A stretch of DNA of 64,000 bases from an uncultured Oscillospiraceae bacterium (GCA_934597165.1 CAKTQP010000004.1:34675-98674); one strand, 5' to 3'; shown: positions 8,218-17,283, counted from the first letter of the stretch. The notes: a model not told the origin generated them from the sequence alone. Numbers and translations: made by a program.

Positions 8218-9606
8218 TTGAGCAGTAAGATCAAATCCGTAGACCCCGGCAGCCCCGGCCAGCTGGCTGGTATCTTGCCCGGCGACACCCTGGTGTCCAT
8301 CAATGGCAAGCACGTGGTGGACGTGCTGGACTACAAATTTTACAGCTACGACCCCCGCCTGAAAGTGGAGCTGGCAGACGCCGACGGCAACCGCCGCACC
8401 CTCCACATCCGCAAGGCGGAGGGGCAGGACTTGGGACTGGAGTTCGAGACCTACCTGATGGATCACGCCCACCGGTGCGCCAATAACTGCGTGTTCTGCT
8501 TTGTGGATCAGATGCCCAAAGGCTTGCGGGACACCCTCTATTTCAAGGACGACGACGACCGCCTGTCCTTCCTGCTGGGCAACTACGTGACCCTCACCAA
8601 CCTGTCCCCCAGAGAGATCCAGCGCATCATCGACCTGCGCATCTCGCCCATCAACGTCTCCGTCCACACCACCGACCCGGAGCTGCGGGTGGAGCTGATG
8701 GGCAACCGGAACGCCGGGAAATCCATCGACGTCATGCGCCGCCTGGCGGAGGCGGGCATCCACATGAACTGCCAGATCGTCGCCTGTCCCGGCCTCAACG
8801 ACGGCCCCGCCCTGGAACGCTCCATGCGGGACCTGACCGAGATGCGCAACGGCGTCACCAGCGTGGCCATCGTGCCGGTGGGGCTGACCAAGTACCGGGA
8901 GGGGCTGTACCCCCTGCGCAGCTACACGGCGGCGGAGGCGGGCGCGGTCATCGACCAGGTGGAGGCTTGGGCAGCGCACTGCCGGGCGGAATACGGCGAG
9001 GGGATGTTCTGGTGCTCGGACGAGTTCTACCTCATCGCCGAACGTCCCATCCCGGAGGACGAGTTCTATGAGGACTACTGCCAGCTGGAGAACGGCGTGG
9101 GTATGCTGCGGCTGCTCCAGGTGGAGTTCAAGGGGGCGCTGATGACCATGGACGACGTGACAGAGCCGATAAAACCCTTCGCCATCGCCACCGGCATGAG
9201 CGCCGGCCCGCTGCTCACCCAGCTGGCGCAGCAGGCGTCCGACGCCTGTGGGGGCGTCGAGCACTACGTGTACCCCATCCGCAACGACTTTTTCGGACAT
9301 CAAATCACCGTCTCCGGCTTAATTACCGGCCAAGACCTCATCGCACAACTCAAGGACAAGCCCCTGGGAAAGCGGCTGCTGCTGCCCAGCTCCATGCTGC
9401 GCTATCATCAGAACGTCTTTTTGGACGACGTGACGGTGGAGCAGGTGGAGGAGGCGCTGGGGGTGCCGCTGACCTTTGTGGAGCAGGACGGGTTCGCCCT
9501 GCTGGACGCCATATTGGGGGTGGACAGCACCCAGAGACCGCCGGAAGAGGACTGGACGGAGCCGGAAGAGACCGAATATTTCCAATACAACCCCTCCCGC
9601 CAGTAA
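8218..9606 (+). CDS. PDZ domain radical SAM protein, DUF512 family
   Basis: 462 residues. An N-terminal PDZ-like domain (SVDPGSPGQLAGILPGD) is followed by a cysteine motif CANNCVFC, a CX3CX2C radical-SAM signature, a TIM-barrel region, and the DUF512 C-terminal domain. The family is widespread in Firmicutes and Cyanobacteria, commonly next to der as here, but its reaction is unknown. The start chosen is TTG 8218, because AAGGCGGTGA (8203-8212) is a good ribosome binding site 5 bases before it. An in-frame GTG at 8209 overlaps that site and is less likely. Confidence 0.87.
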   Translation: MSSKIKSVDPGSPGQLAGILPGDTLVSINGKHVVDVLDYKFYSYDPRLKVELADADGNRRTLHIRKAEGQDLGLEFETYLMDHAHRCANNCVFCFVDQMPKGLRDTLYFKDDDDRLSFLLGNYVTLTNLSPREIQRIIDLRISPINVSVHTTDPELRVELMGNRNAGKSIDVMRRLAEAGIHMNCQIVACPGLNDGPALERSMRDLTEMRNGVTSVAIVPVGLTKYREGLYPLRSYTAAEAGAVIDQVEAWAAHCRAEYGEGMFWCSDEFYLIAERPIPEDEFYEDYCQLENGVGMLRLLQVEFKGALMTMDDVTEPIKPFAIATGMSAGPLLTQLAQQASDACGGVEHYVYPIRNDFFGHQITVSGLITGQDLIAQLKDKPLGKRLLLPSSMLRYHQNVFLDDVTVEQVEEALGVPLTFVEQDGFALLDAILGVDSTQRPPEEDWTEPEETEYFQYNPSRQ

Positions 9607-9645
9607 CGGACGGGAAGCAACGTGATAAAGTGAGGAAGTGAGACC

Positions 9646-10977
9646 ATGGCAAAACCGATGGTAGCCATCGTAGGACGCCCCAACGTGGGCAAGTCCATGC
9701 TGTTCAATAAACTGGCAGGCAAACGCCTGTCCATCGTGGAGGACACCCCTGGCGTCACCCGTGACCGGCTCTATGCCGACTGCGACTGGAATGGCCGGGA
9801 GTTCACCATCGTGGACACCGGCGGCATCGAGCCCCGGAACGACAACGAAATCTTGCAGTTCATGCGCGGCCAGGCGGAGATCGCCATTGACAACGCCGAC
9901 GTCATCGTCCTGGTGTGCGACATCCGCACCGGCGTCACCGCCGCCGACCAGGACGTGGCCAATCTGCTCCTGCGCTCCAAGAAGCCGGTGGTGCTGGCGG
10001 TGAACAAGGCCGACCGGGTAGGCCCCACCGACCCGGACGTGTACGAGTTCTACAACCTGGGTCTGGGCGACCCCATCGCCATCTCCGCCATCCACGGCCT
10101 GGGGGTGGACGAGATGCTGGACGCCTGTTTCGAGTATTTCCCCGACGACGTGGAAGAGGCGGAGCAGGAGGACGTCATCAAGGTGGCGGTCATCGGCAAG
10201 CCCAACGTGGGCAAGTCCTCCCTGGTCAACCGTATCCTGGGGGAGGAGCGGGTCATCGTTAGCAACGTGGCCGGCACCACCCGAGATGCAGTGGACAGCT
10301 ACTTTGAGAACGAGTTCGGTAAGTACGTCCTCATCGACACCGCCGGTATGCGCAAAAAATCCAAGGTAAACGACCGGGTGGAGCAGTTCTCCGTCCTCCG
10401 CGCCACCATGGCCATCGACCGCTGTGACGTGTGCCTCATCCTCATCGACGCCAACGAAGGGGTCACCGAGCAGGACACCAAGGTAGCGGGTCTCGCTCAC
10501 GAGGCGGGCAAAGCCTGCATCATCGTGGTCAACAAGTGGGACACCATCGAAAAGGACGACAAGACCATGGACAAGATGCGGGCGGACGTGCGCAACGGCC
10601 TGGCCTATATGACCTACGCGCCCATTCTCTTCATCTCCGCCCTCACCGGCCAGCGGGTGAACAAGCTCTTCGCCATGATCAACCACGTCTGCGAGCAGAG
10701 CATGATGCGCATCCGCACCGGCACCCTCAACTCCGTCCTGGCGGACGCCACCACTCGTGTCCAGCCGCCGACCGACCGGGGTCGCCGTCTGAAGATTTAC
10801 TACATGACCCAGGTGGGCATCCAGCCGCCTACCTTTGTGGTCTTCTGCAATGACGCAAAGCTGTTCCACTTCTCCTACCAGCGGTACCTGGAGAACCAGA
10901 TCCGCAACACCTTCGGCCTGGAAGGGACGCCCATTCGGCTCATCATCCGCGCCAAAGGGGATAAGGGGGATTTGTGA
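9646..10977 (+). CDS. der: Ribosome biogenesis GTPase Der
   Basis: 443 residues with two tandem GTPase domains and a KH-like C-terminal domain, the layout unique to Der/EngA, which is essential for 50S subunit maturation. G1 motifs are GRPNVGKSM (near the start) and GKPNVGKSS (about residue 184). G4 motifs are NKAD and NKWD. It is preceded by the DUF512 gene and overlaps plsY by one base (TGATG), so the two are translationally coupled. Confidence 0.97.
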   Translation: MAKPMVAIVGRPNVGKSMLFNKLAGKRLSIVEDTPGVTRDRLYADCDWNGREFTIVDTGGIEPRNDNEILQFMRGQAEIAIDNADVIVLVCDIRTGVTAADQDVANLLLRSKKPVVLAVNKADRVGPTDPDVYEFYNLGLGDPIAISAIHGLGVDEMLDACFEYFPDDVEEAEQEDVIKVAVIGKPNVGKSSLVNRILGEERVIVSNVAGTTRDAVDSYFENEFGKYVLIDTAGMRKKSKVNDRVEQFSVLRATMAIDRCDVCLILIDANEGVTEQDTKVAGLAHEAGKACIIVVNKWDTIEKDDKTMDKMRADVRNGLAYMTYAPILFISALTGQRVNKLFAMINHVCEQSMMRIRTGTLNSVLADATTRVQPPTDRGRRLKIYYMTQVGIQPPTFVVFCNDAKLFHFSYQRYLENQIRNTFGLEGTPIRLIIRAKGDKGDL

Positions 10978-11600
10978 TGAACGGACAGCTCATTTTGGCG
11001 GTCATCGTCACCGCCGTCCTGGCCTACCTGCTGGGCTGCTGCAACACCTCCATCGTCATCTCCAAGTACGTCCTGCGGGATGACGTCCGCAACCACGGCA
11101 GCGGCAACGCCGGTCTGACCAACTTCTATCGGGTCTTCGGCAAGCAGAAGATTTTATTGGTCATCCTGGCCGACGTCCTCAAGACCGTCATCGCCGTCCT
11201 AGTGGGCATCGCCCTCTTCCGCTGGGCGGGGAGTGACCCGGTGGGCGGCAAGCTGGTGGGCGGCCTGTTCTGTATGGTGGGGCATATGTTCCCCTTCCAG
11301 TTCGAGTTCAAAGGCGGCAAGGGCGTCCTGGCCGGGGGCACCATGGCCTGTTTCATGGGCTGGAAGGTGGCATTGGCCGTCTGGGGCATCTTCTTCCTCA
11401 TGGTCATCCTCACCCGCTTCGTCTCCCTTGGCTCCGTGGGGGCTGGGGTGCTCTACCCCATCTCCGTGGGGCTGGTGTACCAGAATCTGTGGTATACCCT
11501 CTTGGCGCTGGCAGCCGGTGGGCTGCTGGTGTGGCGGCATAAGGACAACATCAAACGGCTGCTCCGGGGGGAAGAGAGCAAGCTGAAGCTACATAAATGA
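10977..11600 (+). CDS. plsY: Acyl-phosphate:glycerol-3-phosphate acyltransferase
   Basis: 207-residue membrane protein with several hydrophobic segments. PlsY transfers an acyl group from acyl phosphate to glycerol-3-phosphate, the first step of phospholipid synthesis. The conserved cytoplasmic motifs are present: HGSGNAGLTNFYRVFG after the first loop and HMFPFQFEFKGGKGV in the middle. The ATG overlaps the der stop. It precedes gpsA, which makes its substrate, so the pair forms a functional lipid unit. Confidence 0.96.
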   Translation: MNGQLILAVIVTAVLAYLLGCCNTSIVISKYVLRDDVRNHGSGNAGLTNFYRVFGKQKILLVILADVLKTVIAVLVGIALFRWAGSDPVGGKLVGGLFCMVGHMFPFQFEFKGGKGVLAGGTMACFMGWKVALAVWGIFFLMVILTRFVSLGSVGAGVLYPISVGLVYQNLWYTLLALAAGGLLVWRHKDNIKRLLRGEESKLKLHK

Positions 11601-11619
11601 GAAAGAATGGGTGATGCAA

Positions 11620-12618
11620 ATGAAAGTGACAGTATTAGGCAGCGGTGCTTGGGGCACCGCCCTGGCCATCGTGCTGGTTGAAAACGGAAATGACGTCACC
11701 ATGTGGTCTCATCGCGGAGAAGCCGTGGCAGAGATGCAGCGTTTGGGCACCAACCCCAAGCTGAAGGGCGTCCCCCTCCCCAAGGAGCTGCACCTGAGCA
11801 GCGACCTGTCCTGCGTCAGCGACAGCGACGTGGTGGTCTTCGCCACCCCCTCCTTCGCCATGCGGGAGACCGCTAAGAGCGCCAGCAGTCTGGTGCGGCC
11901 GGGCACGATTTTGGTCAGCGTGGGCAAGGGCATCGAGAAGGGCTCCGACCTGCGCATGAGCCAGGTCATCCGCTCGGAGATTTCCGACGACTGTCCCCTG
12001 GTGGTCCTCTGTGGCCCCACCCATGCCGAGGAAGTGGGGCGAAAGATCCCCAGCGGCATCGTGGCCGCGTCCGAGAACCAGCAGGCGGCGGAGCAGGTGC
12101 AGGATCTGTTCATGAACAAGCGCTTCCGGGTCTACACCTCCTCCGACGTGGTGGGCGTGGAAATTTGTGCGGCCATGAAGAACGTCATCGCCCTCTGCGT
12201 GGGCATGTCCGACGGCATGGGCTTCGGCGACAACACCCGCGCCCTCATCATCACCCGCGGCCTGGCGGAGATCACCCGCCTGGGCACCGCCCTGGGCGGA
12301 AAGCCGGAGACTTTCGCGGGTCTGGCCGGGGTCGGCGACCTCATCACCACCTGCACCTCCGTCCACTCCCGGAACCACCAGGCCGGTATCCTCATCGGCG
12401 GTGGCATGAAACCGGCGGAGGCCATTGAGAAGGTGGGTGCTGTGGTGGAAGGCTACTACGCGGCTGCCACCGGCATGGAGCTGGCGGAGCGGATGGGCAT
12501 TGAGATGCCCATCACCCAGGCCATCTACAGCGTCATGTACCAGGGCGCCTGCGTCCAGAGCGCGTCTGAGAGCATGATGGGTCGGGCAAAGACCCACGAG
12601 GCCAACGCCAACTGGTAA
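11620..12618 (+). CDS. gpsA: NAD(P)-dependent glycerol-3-phosphate dehydrogenase
   Basis: 332 residues. Reduces dihydroxyacetone phosphate to sn-glycerol-3-phosphate for phospholipid synthesis. The Rossmann motif GSGAWGTALA is at the N-terminus, GPTHAEEV in the middle, and the catalytic Lys region KNVIALCVGMSDG follows. Three candidate starts occur within 10 bases (11611 GTG, 11614 ATG, 11620 ATG). The last is preferred because the protein then begins MKVTVLGSG as in the family and GGGTGA lies 5-6 bases before it. It is the last gene of its operon, closed by a strong terminator. Confidence 0.95.
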   Translation: MKVTVLGSGAWGTALAIVLVENGNDVTMWSHRGEAVAEMQRLGTNPKLKGVPLPKELHLSSDLSCVSDSDVVVFATPSFAMRETAKSASSLVRPGTILVSVGKGIEKGSDLRMSQVIRSEISDDCPLVVLCGPTHAEEVGRKIPSGIVAASENQQAAEQVQDLFMNKRFRVYTSSDVVGVEICAAMKNVIALCVGMSDGMGFGDNTRALIITRGLAEITRLGTALGGKPETFAGLAGVGDLITTCTSVHSRNHQAGILIGGGMKPAEAIEKVGAVVEGYYAAATGMELAERMGIEMPITQAIYSVMYQGACVQSASESMMGRAKTHEANANW

Positions 12619-12636
12619 GGCAACAAAATAGAACGA

Positions 12637-12672
12637 AACGCCCTCTGTTGCGTACAACAGAGGGCGTTTTTT
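12637..12672. terminator. Bidirectional intrinsic terminator between gpsA and znuB
   Basis: Perfect stem AACGCCCTCTGTTG / CAACAGAGGGCGTT with a 4-base loop, followed by T-rich sequence on the plus strand and preceded by A-rich sequence, so it can serve both convergent genes. Confidence 0.88.
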
Positions 12673-12673
12673 G

Positions 12674-13519
12674 TCACTTCCGATGCCGGAAGCAGAAGGT
12701 CACGGCGAAGAACACGGCGAGACAGAGGGTGATGGAGGCACCGGTGGACGACCCCACGTAGAAGGAGATCATCAGCCCGGCGATGCCGGACACCACCGCA
12801 CCCAGCAGCGCCAGCCAGGTGTACTGGCGCATGTTCTTGGCCACGTTCCGAGCGGCCGCACCAGGCAGCACCAGCAGGGAGTTGATGACCAGCAGACCCA
12901 CCCAGGTCAGGGACAGGGTGACCACCACGGCGATGGCGCAGTTGAACAGGGCGTCCAGCAGGTTCACTCGAATCCCGCGGCTCACCGCCAGCACCGGGTA
13001 GGTGGCCGTCAGGGTCAGCCGGTTGATGCGGAGCACCCAGAAGACGATCACAAGCAGCAGGATGAGCGCCAGAATCCCAATTTTGGCCGGGGAGACGGAC
13101 AGGATGTCACCGATGAGCAGGCTGTTGAATTTGGTGAAGCTGTGGCCGTCCAGGGTGGAGATGAAGATGCCCAGGGCGACTGCGGTGGAGGAGAAGACGC
13201 CGATGACCGTGTCGCTGGCCATGCGGGTGCGGCTCTGCACCCAGGTGAAGAGCAGGGCGAAGACCACCGCCAGCGCCACCGCGCACCAGGTGGCGTCCAC
13301 CAGACCGCAGAGGGTGCCGATGGCCACGCCGGTGAAGGCGGAGTGCCCCAGGGCGTCGGAGAAGAAGGCCATGCGCTTCTCCACCACCATGGTGGACAGG
13401 AGGCCAAAGAGGGGGGAGATGACCAGGATGGCCAGGAGGGCGTTCTTCATGAAGTACATCTTGCCCGGCTCCGCCCACTGGAAGGGGAGCAGGTCGATGA
13501 GGGCGTACCAGAGGGTCAC
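12674..13519 (-). CDS. znuB: Metal ABC transporter permease (ABC-3 family)
   Basis: 281-residue integral membrane protein with about eight or nine hydrophobic helices, of the ABC-3 permease family that imports Zn2+ or Mn2+. It starts with GTG overlapping the stop of the ATPase gene (GTGA), indicating coupling. The partner binding protein has a His/Asp-rich loop, which in this family points to zinc. The metal specificity is inferred, so znuB is a best-guess symbol. Confidence 0.9.
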   Translation of the reverse strand: MTLWYALIDLLPFQWAEPGKMYFMKNALLAILVISPLFGLLSTMVVEKRMAFFSDALGHSAFTGVAIGTLCGLVDATWCAVALAVVFALLFTWVQSRTRMASDTVIGVFSSTAVALGIFISTLDGHSFTKFNSLLIGDILSVSPAKIGILALILLLVIVFWVLRINRLTLTATYPVLAVSRGIRVNLLDALFNCAIAVVVTLSLTWVGLLVINSLLVLPGAAARNVAKNMRQYTWLALLGAVVSGIAGLMISFYVGSSTGASITLCLAVFFAVTFCFRHRK

Positions 13520-14286
13520 TGTGCCTCACCGCCTTTCTGTGTGGGATGATAGAAGAGGGTCTGAAATTCCTGCGACGCCAGCACTTCCTCCGGCGTGCCC
13601 ATTTGCAGCACCTTCTGTTTCAGCAGGATCACCTTGTCCATCTTGTGCAGGGTGTTGAAGTCGTGGGTGGAGATGAGGACGGACAGGTCGTAACGGGTGC
13701 GAATTTTGTCCAAAAGTCCCAGCAGCTGCCGTTCCCCGTCGATATCCACGCCGGACATGGGCTCGTCCAGGATGAGGATGTTGGGCACCGGCTCCAGCGC
13801 CATGGCCAGCAGCACCCGCTGCAATTCCCCGCCGGACAGCGCTCCCACCTGCTTGTGCAGCAGCTCCAGCCCGTTCACCCGCTCCAGGCACTGGGCAACC
13901 AAATCCTTCAGCCCCTTGGGGATGGGCAGGACGATGGGCCAGTTGGAGATGGACGCCACGAACAGATCCAGCACGCTCACCGGGTCGCTCAGGTCAAAGC
14001 TGGGGCTTTGGGGCACGTAGCCGATGCGGGGGTGCATCCGGTTGCCGGCAGCGGTCTGGAACTGGATGGAGCCGGTGTAGGGCATCTGTCCCAGGATGGA
14101 GCGGAAGAGGGAGCTCTTGCCGGCGCCGTTGGGGCCGATGAGGGCGATGAGCTCGCCGCAGTGCATGTGGAAGCTCACGTGGTCTAGGATGCGGTCTTCC
14201 CCCATGGTCACCGTCAGGTCGTCCACTTTCAAGCAGCAGGAGCCGTGACAGCCCAGGGTGTACCCCTTGTGTTTGATCGGTTTCAT
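13516..14286 (-). CDS. znuC: Metal ABC transporter ATP-binding protein
   Basis: 256 residues. Walker A GPNGAGKSS, signature LSGGELQRV and Walker B ILILDEPMSGVD mark an ABC ATPase of the metal-import type. The start is ATG 14286, which overlaps the stop of the upstream binding-protein gene (ATGA); the open frame extends further but only within that gene. The N-terminus carries an unusual Cys/His cluster (GCHGSCC at residues 12-18), which could bind metal; this is an observation, not a known family feature. Confidence 0.93.
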   Translation of the reverse strand: MKPIKHKGYTLGCHGSCCLKVDDLTVTMGEDRILDHVSFHMHCGELIALIGPNGAGKSSLFRSILGQMPYTGSIQFQTAAGNRMHPRIGYVPQSPSFDLSDPVSVLDLFVASISNWPIVLPIPKGLKDLVAQCLERVNGLELLHKQVGALSGGELQRVLLAMALEPVPNILILDEPMSGVDIDGERQLLGLLDKIRTRYDLSVLISTHDFNTLHKMDKVILLKQKVLQMGTPEEVLASQEFQTLFYHPTQKGGEAQ

Positions 14287-15206
14287 GTGTAAGCCTCCCG
14301 AATGGTGTCGATGTTCCGGCGCAGCAGCGCCTCGTAAGCGGCCAGGCCGCCGCCCTGTTCGTCCCCGCTCATGCCCATGTCCAAGGCCGCCACCGAGACC
14401 CCGCACTCCCGTGCCAGCGCCTGGGCGGCGGAGTCCGAGCCGTTCTTTTCGATGAAGACGCAGGGGATGTGATGGGTCTGGATAAGCTGGGTCAGTTCGT
14501 TGATTTCCCGGGCGGACGCCTCCGACCCTTCCTCTTCCTCCACCGACGCCAAGATGGTCAGCCCAAAGGCGTCAGCAAAGTAGGCAAAACCGTCGTGGAA
14601 GGGGATGAGCTCCTTGCAGGGCAGGTCGGCCACCTCCGCTCGCAGTTCCTCCTGCAACGTCGTCAGCTGTTCCGCCACCCGGTCGGCGTTGGCCTGATAG
14701 GCGTCCATGTGCGCCGGGTCCTTGGTGGTCAGCCCAATGGCAATGTTCTGGGCCATCTGTCCTGCCAGGGTGGGGCTGAGCCAGTAGTGGGGGTCGTAGT
14801 CCTCGTGGGCGGCGTCGTGGTCGTGGTCACCGTGGTCGTGCCCCTCTTCGGCGTGGCGCAGGGGCATGTCACGGGACGCATCCCAGTAGTCCCGGCTCTC
14901 TAACACGTCATCTAAAAAAGACTCCAGGCCAGCGCCGTTGATGACCAGCAGGTCGGCGGACTCGATGATCTTCATGTCCGACATGGTCAGGGTGTAGTTG
15001 TGCAGGCAGGACAGCTGTTGGTTCACCACCAGCTTCACCGTCACGTCGGGCACGTCCTGGGTCACCGCCTGGGTCATGAGATAGACCGGGTAGGTGGTGC
15101 AGGCCACCACAAAGCCGCTCTTGGCGGCTGTCTCTTGCCTGCCGCAGGCGGTGAGGGTGGTCAGCGCCAGGGTCAGGCTCAATAGTAAGGCAAAAATTCG
15201 TTTCAA
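14283..15206 (-). CDS. znuA: Zinc-type metal ABC transporter substrate-binding lipoprotein
   Basis: 307 residues. A short signal peptide ends in a lipobox (TLTAC), so the mature protein should be a membrane-anchored lipoprotein. The cluster A-1 binding-protein fold is marked by conserved His residues and a loop with the acidic, His-rich stretch EEGHDHGDHDHDAAHEDYD (about residues 124-142), typical of zinc-binding ZnuA. The start is TTG 15206, because GAGGA lies 8 bases upstream and the frame then begins MKRIFALLL. Only four bases separate it from the dinB stop, so it seems co-transcribed with dinB. Confidence 0.92.
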   Translation of the reverse strand: MKRIFALLLSLTLALTTLTACGRQETAAKSGFVVACTTYPVYLMTQAVTQDVPDVTVKLVVNQQLSCLHNYTLTMSDMKIIESADLLVINGAGLESFLDDVLESRDYWDASRDMPLRHAEEGHDHGDHDHDAAHEDYDPHYWLSPTLAGQMAQNIAIGLTTKDPAHMDAYQANADRVAEQLTTLQEELRAEVADLPCKELIPFHDGFAYFADAFGLTILASVEEEEGSEASAREINELTQLIQTHHIPCVFIEKNGSDSAAQALARECGVSVAALDMGMSGDEQGGGLAAYEALLRRNIDTIREAYT

Positions 15207-15210
15207 CTTG

Positions 15211-16464
15211 TCATTCCTCGTTTTCCTCGTCCGATGCTTCCGATTCCTCGTCCGAACGTCCATATAGCTCCGCCTGTGCCGCCACCGAGCCCAACAGGAT
15301 GGCGTCCGAGCCGTATTTCGCCCGGATGTGGTCCACGGCGCGTTCCAGATGCTCCAATTTCTCCCGCCGGGCAGAGCGGTCAGGCTGGAACAGATCCAGC
15401 TGCTCCACCGCGTCCCATTCGGACACCAGGTTCAGCGCCGTCACCGTCAGCATCCGGATGGGCTTGCCGGGTATCCAGTGCTTTTCCACCAGCGCTGCTG
15501 CGCCAGCCGTCAGCTCCCGCGCCAGGTTGGTGGGCAGGGGCAGGGGGCCTTGCCGGGTGATGGTCTGGAACTGGGGGTCGCGGATGGTCACCTGGATTCG
15601 GGTGCCTTTCATCTGCGCTCGCCGCAGGCGGGCGGCTACCGAGTCGCAGAGCAAGTCCAGGCCGGAGCGGATTTCGTCCCAGTCGGTCAGGTTGTGCCGG
15701 AAGGTCATGCCGTTGCCGATGGACTTGGGAGGCGGACGGTCGCCCGCCGGACGCACCGGGGTGTCGCCCCGTCCCCAGGCGTAGTCATGGAGCTGGGCGC
15801 CCTGCTTGCCCATCACTTCCTCCAGCATCTCCCGGTCGGCGTGTGCCAGCTGACCGATGGTCTCGATGCCGTACCGGTGCAGGATGCGCTGGGACGCCCG
15901 TCCCACAAAGAGCAGGTCGGAGACTGGCAGGGGCCAGACGATGGACTGCCAGTTGGAGGGGGCGATGACGGTGGTGGCGTCCGGCTTCTTGTAGTCGCTG
16001 CCTAATTTGGCGAACACCTTATTATAGGAGACCCCCACCGAGATGGTCAGCCCCAGCTCCGTCCGGATGACCTCCCGCAGCTCGTCCGCCAGCTCCCGTC
16101 CGTTCTTGCCGAAGAGGTGCAGGGTGCCCGTCACGTCCAGCCAACTTTCGTCGATGCCGAAGGGCTCCACCAGGTCGGTGTAGCGCTGGTAGATGGCGTT
16201 GACCAGCTTGGAGTAGTGGCGGTACTTGTCGTGGTGGGAGGGGAGTAAGATGAGGTCGGGACACTTTTTGCGGGCTTGCCAGATGGTCTCGGCGGTCTTG
16301 ACCTGGAAGCGCTTGGCGGCCTCGTTCTTGGCCAGGATGATGCCGTGACGGGTGGAGGGGTTGCCGCAGACCGCCACCGGTCTCTCCCGCAGCTCCGGGT
16401 GCTCCAGCAGCTCCACGGAGGCGAAAAAGCTGTTCAGATCGCAGTGTAAGATGACCCGCTGCAA
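15211..16464 (-). CDS. dinB: DNA polymerase IV (Y-family)
   Basis: 417-residue Y-family translesion polymerase. Motifs are DLNSFFASVE at the N-terminus (first catalytic Asp) and GIDESWLDVT (about residue 103; catalytic Asp-Glu), followed by the helix-hairpin-helix and little-finger regions and an acidic C-terminal tail. It starts with TTG, with GGGAGGG 8 bases upstream. The promoter is overlapped by a LexA-like box, so DNA-damage induction is likely. It is the first gene of a run with znuA-znuC-znuB. Confidence 0.94.
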   Translation of the reverse strand: MQRVILHCDLNSFFASVELLEHPELRERPVAVCGNPSTRHGIILAKNEAAKRFQVKTAETIWQARKKCPDLILLPSHHDKYRHYSKLVNAIYQRYTDLVEPFGIDESWLDVTGTLHLFGKNGRELADELREVIRTELGLTISVGVSYNKVFAKLGSDYKKPDATTVIAPSNWQSIVWPLPVSDLLFVGRASQRILHRYGIETIGQLAHADREMLEEVMGKQGAQLHDYAWGRGDTPVRPAGDRPPPKSIGNGMTFRHNLTDWDEIRSGLDLLCDSVAARLRRAQMKGTRIQVTIRDPQFQTITRQGPLPLPTNLARELTAGAAALVEKHWIPGKPIRMLTVTALNLVSEWDAVEQLDLFQPDRSARREKLEHLERAVDHIRAKYGSDAILLGSVAAQAELYGRSDEESEASDEENEE

Positions 16465-16497
16465 CGCGACGCCCTCCCTTCCATTTCAGTGGGTTTC

Positions 16498-16526
16498 AGC
16501 ATAGCACAGGTGCTCAAAAAAGTCAA
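16498..16526 (-). promoter_or_regulatory. Promoter of the dinB-znuACB run
   Basis: On the minus strand TTGACT (16526-16521), 17-base spacer, TATGCT (16503-16498), upstream of the dinB TTG. Confidence 0.72.
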
Positions 16527-16537
16527 ACATATGTTCG
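16524..16537. promoter_or_regulatory. LexA/DinR-like box overlapping the dinB -35
   Basis: CAAACATATGTTCG differs by one base from the Gram-positive LexA box CGAAC-N4-GTTCG in its core (AAAC for GAAC) and overlaps the dinB -35. SOS repression of dinB is the obvious reading. Confidence 0.7.
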
Positions 16538-16548
16538 CATCCACATAT

Positions 16549-16560
16549 GAACATATCTTG
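16549..16560. promoter_or_regulatory. Second, weaker LexA-like half site
   Basis: GAACATATCTTG keeps the left half GAACATAT of the LexA box but not the right half. It lies 20 bases upstream of the -35 of the divergent SLOG-family gene. Confidence 0.4.
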
Positions 16561-16580
16561 CAGGTATGGCAAAAGCAGCC

Positions 16581-16609
16581 TTGACTTCTCGGCAAAACCA
16601 CCCTACAAT
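16581..16609 (+). promoter_or_regulatory. Promoter of the SLOG-family gene
   Basis: TTGACT (16581-16586), 17-base spacer, TACAAT (16604-16609), 44 bases before the start codon. Confidence 0.72.
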
Positions 16610-16652
16610 AGAACCAATCTATTCCGAAAGTGGAAACACGGAGGGGATTTTT

Positions 16653-17168
16653 GTGCGAATGGAAAAATGCTGCTGCTTCACCGGCCACCGCCCGCAGAAG
16701 CTGCCCTGGGGGAGCGACGAGTGGGATTGGCGCTGCGTGGCGTTGAAGGAGCGAATTTTGCTGCTCATCCGGGAGCTGTACCGGGAGGGGTATCGGCACT
16801 TCATCACCGGCATGGCGTTGGGCATCGACACCTACTGCTGCGAGATGGTGCTGCGCCTAAAGGAGGAGCACAACGACGTGGTGCTGGAAGCGGCGCTGCC
16901 CTGCCGGGATCAGGACAGGAACTGGAGCCGGAAGGACAAGGAGCGCTATCGCCGCCTGGTGGCGCAGTGCGACCTGCAGACCCTGGTGCAGGAGGAGTAC
17001 ACCAGAGGCTGTATGCTGCGGCGGGATCGGTACATGGTCAGCCGGGCGGAGTGCGTTATCGGCATCTACGACGGCGTGTCCTCCGGCGGCACACGGGTGA
17101 CCTTGACCTACGCTTTGGAGCAGCAGAAAGAGGTCAGACTCATCGACTTGGGGGATTTTGAATCATAA
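16653..17168 (+). CDS. SLOG (DUF1273) family protein
   Basis: 171 residues. It begins with a metal/Cys-rich CCCFTGHRP motif and contains GYRHFITGMALGIDTYCCEM and SSGGTRVTL segments, characteristic of the DUF1273/YpsA group of the SLOG superfamily (DprA/LOG-like Rossmann proteins that may bind nucleotide ligands). The function is unproven. The start is GTG 16653, with GAGGGG 6 bases before it; an in-frame ATG at 16659 is a second option. It is divergent from dinB with LexA-like sites between, so a DNA-damage link is possible. Confidence 0.85.
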   Translation: MRMEKCCCFTGHRPQKLPWGSDEWDWRCVALKERILLLIRELYREGYRHFITGMALGIDTYCCEMVLRLKEEHNDVVLEAALPCRDQDRNWSRKDKERYRRLVAQCDLQTLVQEEYTRGCMLRRDRYMVSRAECVIGIYDGVSSGGTRVTLTYALEQQKEVRLIDLGDFES

Positions 17169-17194
17169 CACCATAATAAAATAGTCTCACAGAG

Positions 17195-17262
17195 TTCCGA
17201 CCTCTTAGAGGTCGGAATAAATTTTAATCCGAAAAAACTGGCGGCGTGTACGTCAGTTTTTT
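17195..17262 (+). terminator. Tandem terminator hairpins after the SLOG gene
   Basis: First hairpin TTCCGACCTC/GAGGTCGGAA (17195-17217), followed by an A/T tract. Second hairpin AAAAAACTG..CG/CG.CAGTTTTTT (17232-17262), ending in six T. The second has the classic terminator form and works in both directions. Confidence 0.75.
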
Positions 17263-17283
17263 CTCATATCAGACGGGTAAGTG

